In this document: one piece after another, positions 20,527-33,562 of the stretch
Numbering within the stretch: position 1 is the stretch's first letter
Layout: each line of letters starts with the position of its first letter
Assembly: GCA_026770025.1 (NCBI GenBank)
Contig: JAMXDE010000051.1
Span: 124,001 to 188,000 of the forward strand
Length of the DNA: 64,000 bases
From: Craspedostauros australis
Lineage: Eukaryota > Bacillariophyta > Bacillariophyceae > Mastogloiales > Achnanthaceae
Direction of reading: 5' to 3'
Translations under genes and position numbers: made by a program
The notes under the pieces: generated by a model
What the model saw: the letters and a program-made list of their open reading frames with translations, nothing else
The model's database searches: none
Told to the model about the DNA's origin: nothing

Positions 20527-21869
20527 GAATGGCGAAGGCGAACGCTGCGATACTCGTGAATGCGCTGCCGCGTTCTTGTGCAGAATGGGTCCCATGGTTC
20601 TCCCTGTTCGTGCTCGGATTATGCGTGGCGATGGTGACAACGATGGTGATAACGATGATGCCAATTGGCGCTGATCCTGCTGGGAATGCCGCTGGTGATA
20701 GAGTGACGATGGCGGCAACGGTGATGATGATTTTGATCGTGTTGCTGACTTGTGCCGAGAATGATGTGCAACGACTTGTGAAGAGTTGTCCACAGCTTCT
20801 CAACCAGCCGATTGATGAAACGCCGATGATTGCTTCCTCCTCGTATTCCGGAAGTGACGGGAAGCTTCGCCGATTGCAGTTGTACGATTATTGCTGGTTC
20901 TCCCTCGAGTGGCAGCGCCCCACTCGCGTGGTCGTGCACGCAGACTCTTTCTTCTCCCGCCAAAGAGGAAGATTGCCCTCCAAACGCCGACAGATGGGGT
21001 GTCTTGTGCCGCAACACTCCCAATCGATGGCCGAAAATTATCCGTGGAGATGGATCGTCGTTGTCTCCCAACTTTCCTGTTCTATCTGATCTGTCAAAGA
21101 TGCAGCATGCAATGCGATGTATTTTGCGAGTAGAGCAATAGAGTAGCTCGGATACACTCACTCCATCGTTCGCAAGGCGTTTGTGTGGTACGACCTACGA
21201 CCACGTATGGGATGGGATGGCACCAACAGAGAGACAGGACATGACGCGACGGAATGTTGGTGGACATCAGGAGACTGCAGCGTGTGTGACGAGAAACCAT
21301 CACAAGAACAACATGACATCTGCCGATCCTGTCTTTGCGACTCGTTGAAGATGGGGATTTGCTCCAGCTGACGTCATCATGTCGTCACGTGCCAGCTGGT
21401 ACGACACGAAATACGGGATCGAGGCGCTCCAATCGTGGAAAAAGCAACCAGTAGTCCACGCAACACGGATGCGTCCCGCGCTCAGCAGATCCGCCGTCCA
21501 CTCGCGAGGAATGCTCGAGGCAGCAGCAGTTGCTGCAAGTAGAGTTTGGAAACAACAGGACACTCCTTGCATGCCAACAGAAAGGTATAATAGAAAGCAT
21601 GATGCTTCATATTGTAATGCATTAATCGTAAATATCATCGTACTCATATGTATCCGTACCAACGCCAACATCTTCCACCCGGCCATTCGCAGTGCGTGTT
21701 GAGTCTGCACCGCGATGCACACGAGGAGCGTGATCATTGATCTGTCATCCTGTGTCATACCATACGCCCCATGCAAGTTTGCATGTTATGGTTCTGTTGA
21801 ATTCATGTCCGAGCACGAGTGCACAGTGTTGCATGTTGGCGTTGCTGATCTCTCTCTCTCTCTCTCTCT
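20527..21869. other. Intergenic region upstream of the cyclophilin gene
   Basis: The cyclophilin promoter should lie in the left part. The plus-strand frame 20529-21089 overlaps the cyclophilin leader in antisense and has no recognisable domain. Nothing else is supported except the CT tract at 21850-21871. Confidence 0.5.
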
Positions 21870-21871
21870 CT
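21850..21871. repeat. (CT)11 microsatellite abutting a stop codon
   Basis: On the coding (minus) strand, the TAG stop of the SGNH-like gene is immediately followed by a run of GA dinucleotides, so the tract starts the 3' UTR. Confidence 0.95.
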
Positions 21872-24800
21872 AAGACCAATACAAGTGAGTGACCTTGAAC
21901 TCCTTGCAGCCCTTCATGCGAAGGCCGACCTGGACGTCCTTGACGGCGCCGCCGTTGAAGGTGGGTTCGTCCAGCAATGTGACGAGTTCAACTACGCGCT
22001 GCGCTTGTTTGCGGATGCCGGTGTTGAGTGGATTCGGGTTTTCGGCTGTGGCGCCGGTGAATTGGGTGCGATCAAACGACTGCACGGTGCCATCGATGGA
22101 GACCTCGAAGAGGAAATCGTCGCAGTACGGTTCTGGTCCAGGCTTTCCCAATCTGCGATGGGTGTCGGGTTCATCTCCATTCCACAGCTGGTCTTCTCTC
22201 TCTTCCGCTTCCATCATCAATCGGCGTTCGTCGTTTTCATTGTTAATACTGGTCCAAGCCTTCGTCTTTGTCGCCTCGTACTTCCAATGCCAGGTCTCGA
22301 GCTTCACGACAATGAACCCGTTCTCCACTTTGGGGATGTTGAAAAGCATCCAGCCGCTCTTGCCGTCCATCAGCACGCCGCCACGGTCGTCGTTGTGTCC
22401 GTACAAAATGCAATCGAACTTTGCGTCTCTCTTGCAGAATGAATCCAGCGTGCCGTCGCAAAATCCGGACGGGAATATGGAGACGTGTCCCTTTCCAGGT
22501 TTCTGGGTCATGGTGTCGAGTCCGGTGACCGTGTTGTCGTAAAAGTCCCCGTCTTGCGGGCGCAGAACAGGGCGGAAAGGCGGGCCGTTCGCCACGATGT
22601 TGAGCACGTCGACCTCGCCGGCTGGGGGATAGATCAGTGGGTTGAACACGTCCGGTGGTTGGTACGCAACCGGCGGTGGTGGGTCGATGAATTCGCGCTG
22701 CTCTTGCGGCATGATGGCTCGCAGCGATGTTTGGTCAGGGCGTGTGCGGGGCGTGAATTCGGTCCGTCCCTGTTGTTTGTTCGTGCACATGATGGGTGGA
22801 GAGATGGAAGTTGGCAAAAGACGTGGACGAACAAGTGATGTGCCATTCGTGACGTGATCAACCACAAAGAGAACGCAGAGGTGAGATCAACAGTGGGGAA
22901 CACGCCGCAAAGCGATCGAAGGAGGCCACCTTGCCGACAAGTAGAGTGCCTTCACTTGTAGATGCGGTACACCCGCAAGCATCTCCATGAATCCAAAAGT
23001 CCACAACTCCACGAGTCAATCAAATCAATCCGTTGATGACCTTACCTTCATTGGAAGACTGCAAAACTTTCCTATCCCATTGGCATTCATGCCATTGCAC
23101 TGGACGGTTCCTTCTGGCATCTCGTTCACCTTCTTTTTCATGGCGGCATAGTAGGCGGTGACGTGCCATGCATCATCCTGGAGCACGAAATCAGGGATCT
23201 GGCTCCATTCGTCCAGAACTTCGTGTAGAGCCTTGAGGATGGTGAAGGCGAGAATTCTGCCGATGAGTTGGTGATAGCGATTGCCAGGATGCCAACCGGC
23301 CCGTCCGCCTGGCGCTGGGCGTTGGCTTGCGGGATTCCAATCTTCACGGTGGATCCAGCACGTGCCATTGTACTTGTTGCCGCCGCAATGCTCAGCATTG
23401 ATATCCGGGCCGCATTTCAAGTATCGCGCAGCCCAGGCGACATTGTTCAGCTCCTCCAAAGTGTTTGGAGATGGAAGTCCGATCTGAGCATTTCCCGGGT
23501 AACCAACGTCAACATCAGCATGCTCAGCCAAGGGTTTCAAAATGCCAGGAGGGAAGTACCATAGAGCGGGCACCTTGATGCCACCGAGAAGGCCCTGTCG
23601 GGCCATGATGTCGATGTCGGCACCTGACTTTTCGGTCATTCCGGAGTCCTTTCGTGTGCAATAACGCAGTGTTGGTGGCGGATTGCATTGCGTTGCATTA
23701 CGTTGGACGATAGCGTGTGATTGTCAAGACAAGAGGTGCAGAGAGAGAGAGAGAGAGCGAGAGAGGGAATGGTTGAAACGTGAGATGAAGAGTACATGGG
23801 GAAAGAAGCAGCAACATTCACATTCTCGAAGAGCAAGCTCATGCATCGTATGTGTGGAGCAATGCTTGTGTTCATGTCATCTCATCGACGCATTGCGAGT
23901 GGCGAGATGCACATGGTAACGCCGCACTCGTGCATACTAGTACCAGTGCCAGCACAGGTAGACATGAGTAGGCACGGAGCACTTACCCACATGAGGATAT
24001 CAACATCTGGACCGTAGAGGCTCCCGGCAGCAATGCCGTTTTGCAGAGTGCCAAGACCACCGTTTCCAAAGTTCCTGGATTCGTGCTTGATTCCAAGGCG
24101 GGCGAAGATGGGCTCCAAGATCCACGCGACTTGAAGGCTGTACGACTGGGAGAAATGATTTCTGGAGGCAGGACGAGTTCGATGTTGTCGCAATGTGTTG
24201 TGTATCGTGCATATGTAGTGCATGGTCGTGAGGAAGGAGAGAGAGAGAGAGAGAAAGACATAGTGTGTGAGATGGGAGGCATACCATTGTGATGTGCAAC
24301 CTCCGGCATGGCGCATATGTAGCACGAGTAGCACTCTCTGGTTGTACATGGGACAGAAACCAATCGTCCGTATGTCGACTTACCCGTGGCCTGCAGCAGC
24401 AGAGTGACCCCCCATGGCGAAGACGAAGGAATCTTCCGTGACCAACGAATGCAGCAATCTTCGCTTGATTCCGCTCCAGCTCCTTGGAGTTGACCATCCT
24501 CCCCCATCAAGGCCTGGCATGGCATTGGTTGCGCTCAAGTCTGCGTCTGGAATCATGCTGATTTGGAACATCTTGGCTCGTTCCTCGAAGGTACCGCCGG
24601 ATCCGTCCTTGACGCCATTGCCATACTCAGACAAGATGGCTTCCATGGCGCGCATGGCCAGAGCCTTGCCTTCGTTCAGGTAGTGGGTCATGTAATCCGA
24701 GTTCTTCTGCCATGCGTTGGCTGGCAAGTCTGCCCATGGGAAGTCGCGGTGCTCGTACTTGGCGTAAAACTCCCTCATGGCAGCCTTCGGACGCAGCGGC

Positions 24801-25339
24801 TCATCGTCCCAGGTCCAGGTGCCATACTCGGCGCGAAGCTTGGTCCTTTCTTCATGCGTGATTGGTTGCGCGCGGCTTTTGTACGTCCAGCAGTCCTTGT
24901 CATCGCATGCCTCGTTGGAGACAGCAGCCTGCTCCGTGGCAGGGGTGTTTGCTGGCACCGTGGCTGCTGCATTGGGTCCAGCGGCTGGCTCCGATGCCGG
25001 AGCTTCGGCTGGATTGTCGGCCGGAGTCCCACCACCAGCAGCAGCGGCTTTGTTGGCGTCGCTGTCACTCGCAGTGGCGTTCTTCTTCCATTGGATGATG
25101 CCGTCCATGCTCTTGCTGTTGGAGGAGTCCTTGCTGACTCTGATCTCCAGGGAATCCGTCAGCAGCAGCGCAATGACGCCCATGAGGATGCAGATGACCG
25201 CCTTCCATCCTCCGCCAAGGCCGCCACCAGCACCGCCCCGCAAGGCAGGCAGCAATGATGGATGCACGCGGATCAGGCCATCCACCTCCTCTCCCAGATC
25301 GCTGCCGTGGCGTCTCCTTTCTCGCTTTCCGGCCGCCAT
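21870..25339 (-). CDS. Type II membrane protein with an SGNH-hydrolase-like ectodomain
   Basis: Four exons, complement(21870..22769, 23046..23648, 23987..24161, 24384..25339), give 877 aa. Donors are GTAAGT, GTAAGT and GTAAGG; the joins are GHG-NHF, LMW-DSG and PMK-GRTEF. The first three are phase-consistent and convincing; the last acceptor is the least certain. A basic N terminus precedes one membrane helix (about 46-64) and an Ala/Pro-rich stalk. SGNH-like blocks follow: GGHSAAAGHGN (candidate nucleophile Ser313), NGGLGT (about 353-358), DILMWDSG and a GWHPGNRYHQ block V (His497). The C-terminal ~300 aa look like a beta-rich accessory domain. By family analogy it may be a Golgi or cell-surface esterase or acetyltransferase acting on glycans; that is inference. 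Introns 1 and 3 carry CT tracts on the sense strand. Confidence 0.8.
23739..23767. repeat. GA tract in an intron
   Basis: Near-pure GA run (one interruption) inside the third intron of the SGNH-like gene. On the sense strand it is a pyrimidine tract about 90-120 nt before the acceptor. Confidence 0.9.
24236..24254. repeat. GA tract in an intron
   Basis: Pure GA run inside the first intron of the SGNH-like gene. It is pyrimidine on the sense strand, about 75-90 nt before the acceptor. Confidence 0.9.
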
Positions 25340-26089
25340 GGTTCCTTCGCTCTAGCTCGTCGAGTGGAGAGTTGTCTCGTCTCAGTGATGGTCCTCTTGC
25401 TGCTCGATGGGCAATTGCCGCGCAGTTCTTTTGTGCGAAGATGGACCTCTCTGCCTCTCGCCATGATCGTGTGGGGGCACTTGCGCGCAACATCACGAGA
25501 GATTCATCAACACGCAGTAACAACAACACACGACAAAGATTTCGGGGAGAACAACACGGACAACTTCCGCGTCGTGTCGATTTGGTGATGACCGTTGTAA
25601 CCGATCCCGCGGGACAACAGCGACATACACGAAATCCGTAATATGACGTCATCAACTCGTCATTCAATGAAGACCAACACGGCTACTATCTCTAGAGAGA
25701 GAGAGAGAGAGAACAAGTCGACACGCCCAAACAAGCAAGCAAGCAACCAAACAAAGATGAACAAGGGTAGCTGATCCACCCCAAGCATCACAACATGATA
25801 TCTTGCGACCTTGGTAAATCAACGCAATACCTGCAAGCAAAAGCCTTCCATGATCTGTTCGCATCGTTTGCTTTGTGTGTTGTGGCTAGTGTACGATTAT
25901 TGGAGAACAGCACTGTCATAATATGTAGAATCAATGTGGAGCACACAACTGTTCCATTCAATGGATCGTTGTGTGGGTGGGTGTGAGAGAGGCAGCGGTG
26001 CTCCCTGTGTCGGTGTCATCATCTCCGCCGCAATCGTTGCTGTTGCGAGGATGGCGCCTCTCGGGCTTGTTGCTGTGAACGGTAGGGAT
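25340..26089. other. Intergenic region upstream of the SGNH-like gene
   Basis: This holds the probable promoter of the SGNH-like gene and the 3' flank of the small gene at 26090. A GA tract lies at 25694-25712. No gene is supported. Confidence 0.5.
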
Positions 26090-26921
26090 TTACTTGCTCG
26101 ATTTGCTGGACTTGCCTCCCTTGCCTTTGCCCCCCTTGCCTTTGCCTTTGCCTTTGCCAGGCGCCTTCGTGGACTTGCCCGCGGAGGCATTTCGCTGCCG
26201 AAGGCGGTTCTCTATTCTCTGGCGTTCGTCGGCATCGTCTTCTGGCTTGGGATTGCGCCCGCGGACATCGTCGTTGTTGTCGCTCACTTGCGACGACTGC
26301 TGGAGAATGCGCTCCCAGAATCTGTCGGTCTGTGCAGTTGGTGTGAATCGGGAGATGGGTATGTGACAGAGCGTACGGAGGAGAGTAAAGTAGAGTAGAA
26401 TAGAGTAGAACAATCAAGTGTCAGCGAATGTTGGTTCGGACGCAGAATGAGCACAGACACTCCAGTCGTTGTACCGTGGATCATATTCAATACAGCGTGC
26501 TGTTGGTATCTCATTGCGCACTCACCTGCTGGTCATTGGCGATCCTCTCGTCTTCGTCCACGATGAACAGATGCTTTCTGGCGCCAGTGACCTCGCCCTT
26601 GCGCTCGTGCTTTTTGCCACCCCGCTGTAGGTTCAGACAATGGAAACGACGACGAAGAAGAACAAGAGGCGAAGAGACGGAGTTGAACGATTGACGAGAA
26701 TGTGAGTGCGTTGTGTTGCAGGTATTGGCGATCTATCAATTTTGGAGGGAGGATTGCGGGCGAAGTGCAGAGTAATGCACGAGTGTTTTCACTTGATGTA
26801 CCTTGCCGGGGTCTTCGGCGTTTCGTCGGCGACGAACGCCTGGAGCGTTTCTCGAATCGACCGTCGTGAGGTGGGCTGCGATCGCGAGCAGGATGATTGC
26901 GGTTCTTTTGAGTGGCATCAT
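26090..26921 (-). CDS. Small secreted/ER protein with a Lys-Gly-rich tail (three exons)
   Basis: Assembled from three short phase-0 exons, complement(26090..26329, 26526..26624, 26802..26921), giving 152 aa. Donors are GTACAT and GTGAGT; acceptors are ACCTACAG and ACTGCACAG. Exon 1 gives a signal peptide (MMPLKR, then IILLAIAAHL) and an RRRR site. Exon 2 is basic and then acidic (LFIVDEDERIANDQQ). Exon 3 has a WERIL helix, charged residues and a GKGKGKGG...SSKSSK end. The exons join with no shift, and the residues are charged and non-random, which supports a real gene. I do not recognise the family. The DEDERIANDQQ..RFWERIL segment looks helical and may be a conserved small-protein core. The tail could bind polyanions such as silica precursors or nucleic acid, but that is speculation. 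Confidence 0.6.
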
Positions 26922-29900
26922 TTTGTCTGTGTCGAGTGCTGTATATTATGGTTTGGTTTGGTTTCGTTGTGTCGGATGGTTCCTAACTGGGTTGAATCTG
27001 ACTGCTGGATTGAATGTTTGAGTATGCGATTGCTGATGGCTGATCTTCAGTTGTGGCCTGTTGACTTGTGTGAAGTTATGATTCGTGATCGTGTTGATAG
27101 GCTGATTGGATTGGATTGGATTGGTTCAGTTGATAGTTGACTCTTTCTGTTGTTGTTCAAGGTAGAATTGTGAGTTCACTACCATTGGCATCGTCTCAAC
27201 TGTTCATTCTTCATCGGCTCCTCGTTGCCTCTTCTCTCTCTTGCGTCGATACATCATCGGTATGCGTTGTTTCGGTTTGCTTGTTGGTGGGGTTTGTTGT
27301 GTTGGCGGAATGGCAAAAGTTGGAAAATGTGAAGGGAACAGACCGTTACAGAGACAGCCAAGACGTTGTTTTCAGAACGAGCAACATAATTAGCACTGTC
27401 ACATACGACATGCCGGCCGATCGAGTTGGATCGTGGATTGGTGCTTGCCGAAAACAATGCACGCCCAACAACGGTTTTCTTTCTCGGAACAATTAATAAA
27501 ACGTCATGCGCAAGTCGCGCTGGTGACAGCGTGCGCAGCTGAATTCGTTTATCCGCAACAACGCCAACGAGTTCCGAAACCGATTGCGCAATCCGTACCG
27601 ACAACGAGTTCCAACAACAAGTTCGCAAAATGTATCGCGGTCACAAAGAGCGAAAGGGAAGCAAGCGATGCAACACGTGAGACGAGAGGACGTTGTTCTC
27701 TTTGGGGTAGCCCGTACGGCTGTTGGTGAAGAGATGACAGTGCGGCTCTTGGTTGAGCCTCCTGCCGACGCTCTGTCATTTCTTTCATGTGTGTTGCCGC
27801 ACGCTTGGATTTTTCAAAACATCTGCTCGGGAAGCGCGGTAAAGTCTCTTTTTGCGTCGATTTTCGCTTTGTTCACGCTTGGGGTTTGTTGTGCGGTTTT
27901 TGGGTCTGTCGAGTCATGCGCTCATGGGACTACTAGAGCACGCCTTTCCCGTGTCGACATGACGTCGCGCTGATTTGCGTTCGTGGTTGCGATGTCGCAC
28001 ACTGTTCGCACATGCCAACGATGTCCCCTTTCCTCGTTCCACCCTGTTGTGTCTGTGCCAACACATCCCCATCCCAGACCCACGACACAACACGACATGG
28101 CATCAATGCAGTCACACAATTGCTTTCCCTCTTTGGAAAGAAGTGGCTGATCTGCAATCATCATTCGTGTTCTCCCCTCCCCTTGCTCAGGTAACTTTCG
28201 TACTTGTCCGATCGGTTCCTTTTCGCACCGTCGTTGATTACCACAGAGCGCTCCTCCAACCACAAGCTGTCCGTTGTCCTGCTAGCCTACTGAACTTCGT
28301 GTCATCAACTGTCACACTCTGCACCGGGAGCAGCGCCATTCCTCCACGTTCCTGTATTAATGCGCGCTACGTTGTTGTGTGATCACTGTCGTGGTCGTGT
28401 CCATTGTCGGAGGTGGTGAACCCACCCCCGTCCAACGTTTGTTTGGCTGTGCGGCTCAGGTGCTCGTTGGTGATTCTCTGGGTTCTTCGTATGACAAAGT
28501 GGGACTCTCTTCAGCGAGCGTTGGTGTCTGGCAGTCTTCTTTCTTGGGGGTGTTGCCACGAGGGCACAAAATTCGCTTTGCGTTCCTCACGATGCTTGTC
28601 CAGTGCGTCCGAGATGCAAACTCAGAAAATAGTATTTACAACGTCAAACAACGGAACATGGCGCTTTCCCGAATACCCCATCAGTGCAATTGTTTGCTTG
28701 CTCTTTTCAAACCAGGACACCAACCACGCGCAAACTCAACAGACACAGGAAGCTATCGACGATCATCACGTTTCGTGGTTTTGACAGTTGAGCTATTTGT
28801 TCCTAGTACAAGGGATGGGCTAGTTATCGTGTGTTCTGTGCATCTGTTTGGGCAGCCTACCCGTCGCATGTCTCTTGCATCACAGGAACAACATCAAACG
28901 AGGGCAAGCCATCACAGAGTTCAATTCGAGTCAGTGTTGCTACTGTGTTGAATGCGCTTCAGGTGCATGCGTTAACAGTGCTTGATTCGCCTGTTGTCAG
29001 TTGGAGGCAGCGGCGGAGGATTCCATCCGCACAGTAAGCTGGCGCAAAGACACAAGGCGCCCCACAGCGTCCAGCATCAGCGCATCCGACTTTGTGACGC
29101 GCTCACTTCGGTTCCAGTCACTGGCGAAAGACGGAGAAATCGCCCCAAACGCCACACAGCAACGAGCTGGCTGTCGCCATCATCCCCCATGGTTGGAACT
29201 GCAACACGAACATCGCAACGCACACGAGATGAGCAGAATTTGTCTTGGTTTGGTGATGGGCACGCCCGCTGTGTTCACCGTGACAGAAGCAGTCATGATT
29301 GGTTGCGCGGCGAAGTGCGAGAGAACAGATGAGGCTGTGTGCGTTGCGATTGGGTGTCGGACAGCGCATGCGACACGACCTTCACTCTCCGCTGTTCATG
29401 TGATTCACCGCGATGTTTATTGCTGATGTCATCACGCGCGTCCGTCTGCGAGGAGTCGCGGTAAAGCACATCGAGATGATAACGGTAGCAGTTTCCTCAA
29501 TTTGAAAATGTAGTGCCGCGCGTGGCGAGAACACGTTTCCTGGATGCGAACCTCCGCGAAGCAAGCATGCGAAAGGCGGTTACGCAACAAGTGAACGATG
29601 TTCGCATGAGTCCCATACACAAAATGATGGAAGCGAAGCACGATCAACATGTATGCCCCTGCAGCTCTTTGTGTCACAATGTTCAGTGCTCGGGGTATTT
29701 CCTGCGGATAGCACAGGCGCCTATTTATGGGGTTGAAACAGGCCGACCAACGGAACGGACACTAGTTTCTCCGCACGCGTGCGTTGAGCGTCACTGTCAT
29801 TCGCAACGCCCCTTGTACAGCCCAGTGTGCGAAGTCGTACCTATGTCGTGTCCAAGTCGTGACAGGGTCGCGTCCAAGTCGTGTATCCATTGCACCAATG

Positions 29901-29954
29901 TCACATCGAAGGCACGTCTACGTCGCGTTCACGTCGTGCTCACGTCGTGCTCAT

Positions 29955-30035
29955 GTCGCGTCCCTTGCACGTCCCCTTGCTCGTCACTTGCTCGTCCCCT
30001 TGCTCGTCACTTGCACGTCCCCTTGCTCGTCGATT
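29955..30035. repeat. Minisatellite block 1 (CCCCTTGCTCGTCACTTG units)
   Basis: Tandem units of about 23 bp built from CGTCCCCTTGCTCGTCACTTG with small changes. Looser GTCGTG-rich repeats precede it from about 29840. Confidence 0.85.
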
Positions 30036-30337
30036 CCTGAAAAATCGACATGTCCCTTACCGCACTTTACTTATAGAGAGATGTCACAGTATCGTAGGTG
30101 ATCAGTCTGGAAACGCCGCGATGCAAAACTCTGTTATCGATTGTGTTTCAGAATAATGTTGCGATCAAGATCAAACACGTTTGCTAGCATGATATGGATA
30201 GTACGCTTACATTCATGCAGTCTATTTTTGAAAAGTGCACTCTGCCGCCCTTTAAAATACAACTAGATTAGACATCGTAGTATGGTCTACTTTCGCGACA
30301 TGTCACACCGACAAAACCACGGTAATTGCGAGAAATT

Positions 30338-30395
30338 TGGTCGTCACTTGGACGTCCCCTTGCTCGTCACTTGCGCGTCCCCTTGCTCGTCGATC
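30338..30395. repeat. Minisatellite block 2 (same unit)
   Basis: A second cluster of the same units about 330 bp downstream. It ends in CTCGTCGAT like block 1 and is followed by loose GTCGTG repeats to about 30480. Confidence 0.85.
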
Positions 30396-33300
30396 CGGTC
30401 CTCTGTCGTGTCTGTCGCATGTTCATGTCGTGCTTGTCGCACGTCCGTGTCGTGTCCAAGGCGTGTTCATAGGGATCCCATGTCGATCCTGTGTCGTGAC
30501 CATGTCACTACCAACGCATGCCGCTTAACAAACTCAGTGACGGTTACGCGAGTGCCAATGCGCGTTCACGAGTGCGAAACTTCGGAAGAACACCGATCCG
30601 ACGGGGCTTGGACACTGGAGGGTGTTCTCCCCCATGTATTGCCCCTCCCTCTTCGATGTGCGGGTGCGTTCGTCACGTCGGTCACTGTAGTTTCACCGCT
30701 CCTCATCTGTGTTGGGGCATAGTATCATGATACTCACATGTGCCGAAAGCGCTCGTGTTCGCTGGAAATCCGAGACGAAGAACGCGCTATCATTCCCAGG
30801 TACTGAGCGTGACTCTCAATGACTCAACGGACAAATACAGCCTGGGGGATGCGGGTAACCACTAATAGATTGGCAAATCAGTCAGCACCGCGTCCGATCG
30901 TCACGATCATGCAGCGGTCAACCTCACCAGCGGAAGAACAACCATGAAGATGTCTGCTACCGGGCCCTCCTCAACTCGAGCACCATCAAACGTGCATCAT
31001 CGGTCAGGCCAATCCACGTTCGGGATAGACTACCGTTGTTTGAATAGTCAGACATGAACATACACGTACAGTTTTCAGAAGTATTACCTCAACTCTTCAC
31101 GTCTAGCAACAATGTCAATGAGCGCAAATGAAGATGTTACCAATCTATCTTGCAATCTGTGTGGTTGCATACATGTGCTATCGCATGTCTAGCTTGGTGT
31201 CTCAAAGCCATGTGTCTCGAAGATAGGAAAACTGGCAGGAGCGAAAGCAGTGACTGGGTGTCTCTTGCGAAGCAGTACTTCGAACACAACCATTGCACTC
31301 TGCGCATCTCTTCGAACACCCAACACAAAACAAGTGATCCTGGAGGAGGGGCTATGTTGAGGTGAACTGTTCCGCGTGAGGGAAGAGAGCCCCTCGTTTC
31401 CGACATGTCGCTCACATTGCGCACCACAAACAAGAAGTTGACGCAATCATGCCTGATAATCAATGATCACGAGTTCAACTCGTCTCGCATGGCACATAGC
31501 CGTGGCCCAACTCTTCTGTGGACGACGAATGCCGGCAGCTTCCTGTGCTCGTCCGGTCCAGATGATGTGCTGACGTTTCCCCAACCAGGCTGAGCGAAAA
31601 GAGAACTTCTCCCCATTCGTGTGAGTCAGACTCGAGATGACAAGTGATCGGGCAACGTGCGGGAATGACCTGCTCCCACATCAGTGACTACGAAAGCAAC
31701 GTGAAGGCCGATGCGATCTGCATCATCGTTCGCGCTGGTGGACACTCACTGCGTCATTTCGAGTCATGTGACGCCACGAACCTTGCGTGTTATCTGCGCA
31801 GTCAAACAATTAATCGCATGGATTGTGGTGCGGTCTCGCATGACCACTCCTCATGCATTGTGACGTCATAGAAGGCATAGTTGTTCCGCCATCTCCTGTT
31901 GCTGTAGGACAAAACGCTCGTCCTCATCAAGATGAAAAAATCGCTTTCGGACATTTGGACAGCCAAGCCGCCCCGTGTATCAATCATCGTACTGGCGAAT
32001 ACCGCTTCGAAGTTCACGCCAACTCCATCCACCTTCTCTTCCTATCGCCCTTGCCTCAGTTTGCAAACGGAACATGTCATGTCACATTCGGCGAGCGGGA
32101 TGTGTCTGCTCGCACTCGCAGGCTATTCTGGTCAGAACATACGTGCTTCCTGTACCACAGAGTACGCGCGAGGCGTTGCCCTCTACCTGCGTTCGTGGTT
32201 GCGCTCACTGTTTCCGCTGTTGAAGCAAGACTGCACAACGAAGATCAAGCCCAGAAAGCGCGTACCTGGGCGATTGGCCTTGACACCGATGGTGGCAACA
32301 TGTCCAAAGACATCCAGCCAAAAATTGATGGCGCAGACGCTGGCTAAGCCCCGTCGAACTGTCCTGCACTGGGCAATCAATGGCAACAGAAGTAGCTCCT
32401 AGTGTTCATAGCCTCGCTCACAGGACGTCGATCACACGTCTACAGTAGTACCTTTGCGTTTTGTGATGCCAAGCGCACGGACTAAATGGACTACTAAGGC
32501 AGTCCCATTGGAAAACGACGCCAAAAACGTATTTACCGCGGTTCCCTCGGCAAGCATCAAATTCCAGCTGGAGGAACAGGAATTCGACGGTTTGGTTTTT
32601 GATACGTGATGTGCGATGTGTGATGTGCGCGATGTGCTCTGTCATGACGACCATCATCCATCATCCATGATGCTCAAAGCGCCGAACTGACCCAAGGGCA
32701 AATTCAGTGCGAGTTCCTCCGTTGTTCCGCTTTGTGCCGCTTTCTGTGTCTCTCTCTCCTCTTCAGAGAGAGAGAGAGAGATCATCAATGGTCGCTTTTT
32801 GGCGTCGCTGTATCCGTGCCATGCCATGAGCACTCTCCGGCACCACTCAAATTTCTTGTCTGCAATGTTTGTTCATGTGGAGTAGATCATGTGGAATCAT
32901 AGAATGCTTGTGTTGCATCCGGCTACTCTGGTAGAATCGATGTGATCATGGCGACGATGAATTGGACTTTTCCAGTTGCCGTCAGCACATGGTATGAACA
33001 AGAGCGTGAGCGTTGTGTCCGCAACAGCGGAATCTGTCGCGATTTGTTGTCCAATCACTCACACCAAGAGAAGAACATTGTTTAAATCGTGTTTGAGAAG
33101 TCACTTGCTCTACCCTACTTGAAGTATCTGCAAGCGATACATCTTTGGAGGTACACAGTACTCCGTACTTCTCCCAGATTCGGAGGTGTTCGACGCAGAC
33201 GTGACATTGCAGAAGAGGTCAGCAAGACTATTTCCCTCCGACCGACCAAGAATGAACAGAAAGAACCAACACGATGAACAACATCCACAGCGACCCCAAC

Positions 33301-33562
33301 ATCGCGTCGCTACCAAAAAAAAACAAAGGAAGAAAGCCTGTGGCAATGATTGTTTCGGACCAGCAAGAGGAGGGTTAGGCGCAGCAAAGAAGATCACAGA
33401 AGGAACGTTGCGGTGGGGTGATACTGTCTGTGACGAGCAGGCGCAAGTATCCTTGGAAGTGGAAGCGCAGGTGGAAGCGCAAGGAGACACTCTACTCTAC
33501 TCTACTCTGCTTGTCAGAAGCGACATCGGCGCCACCAAGACCACGAGGCTCATCATCCCATC

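Larger units (their letters stand above)
26922..33562. other. 6.6-kb stretch without a supported gene
   Basis: I examined the frames on both strands and recognised no domain and no convincing spliced join. The longest candidates (plus 28379-28951, 31853-32347 and 29513-30040) read as composition artefacts. Features seen are a degenerate GTC-rich minisatellite at about 29840-30480, a GA tract near 32765-32781, and TCTAC repeats just before the seipin start. The right end must contain the seipin promoter. A divergent or non-coding RNA gene could be hidden here. Confidence 0.45.
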
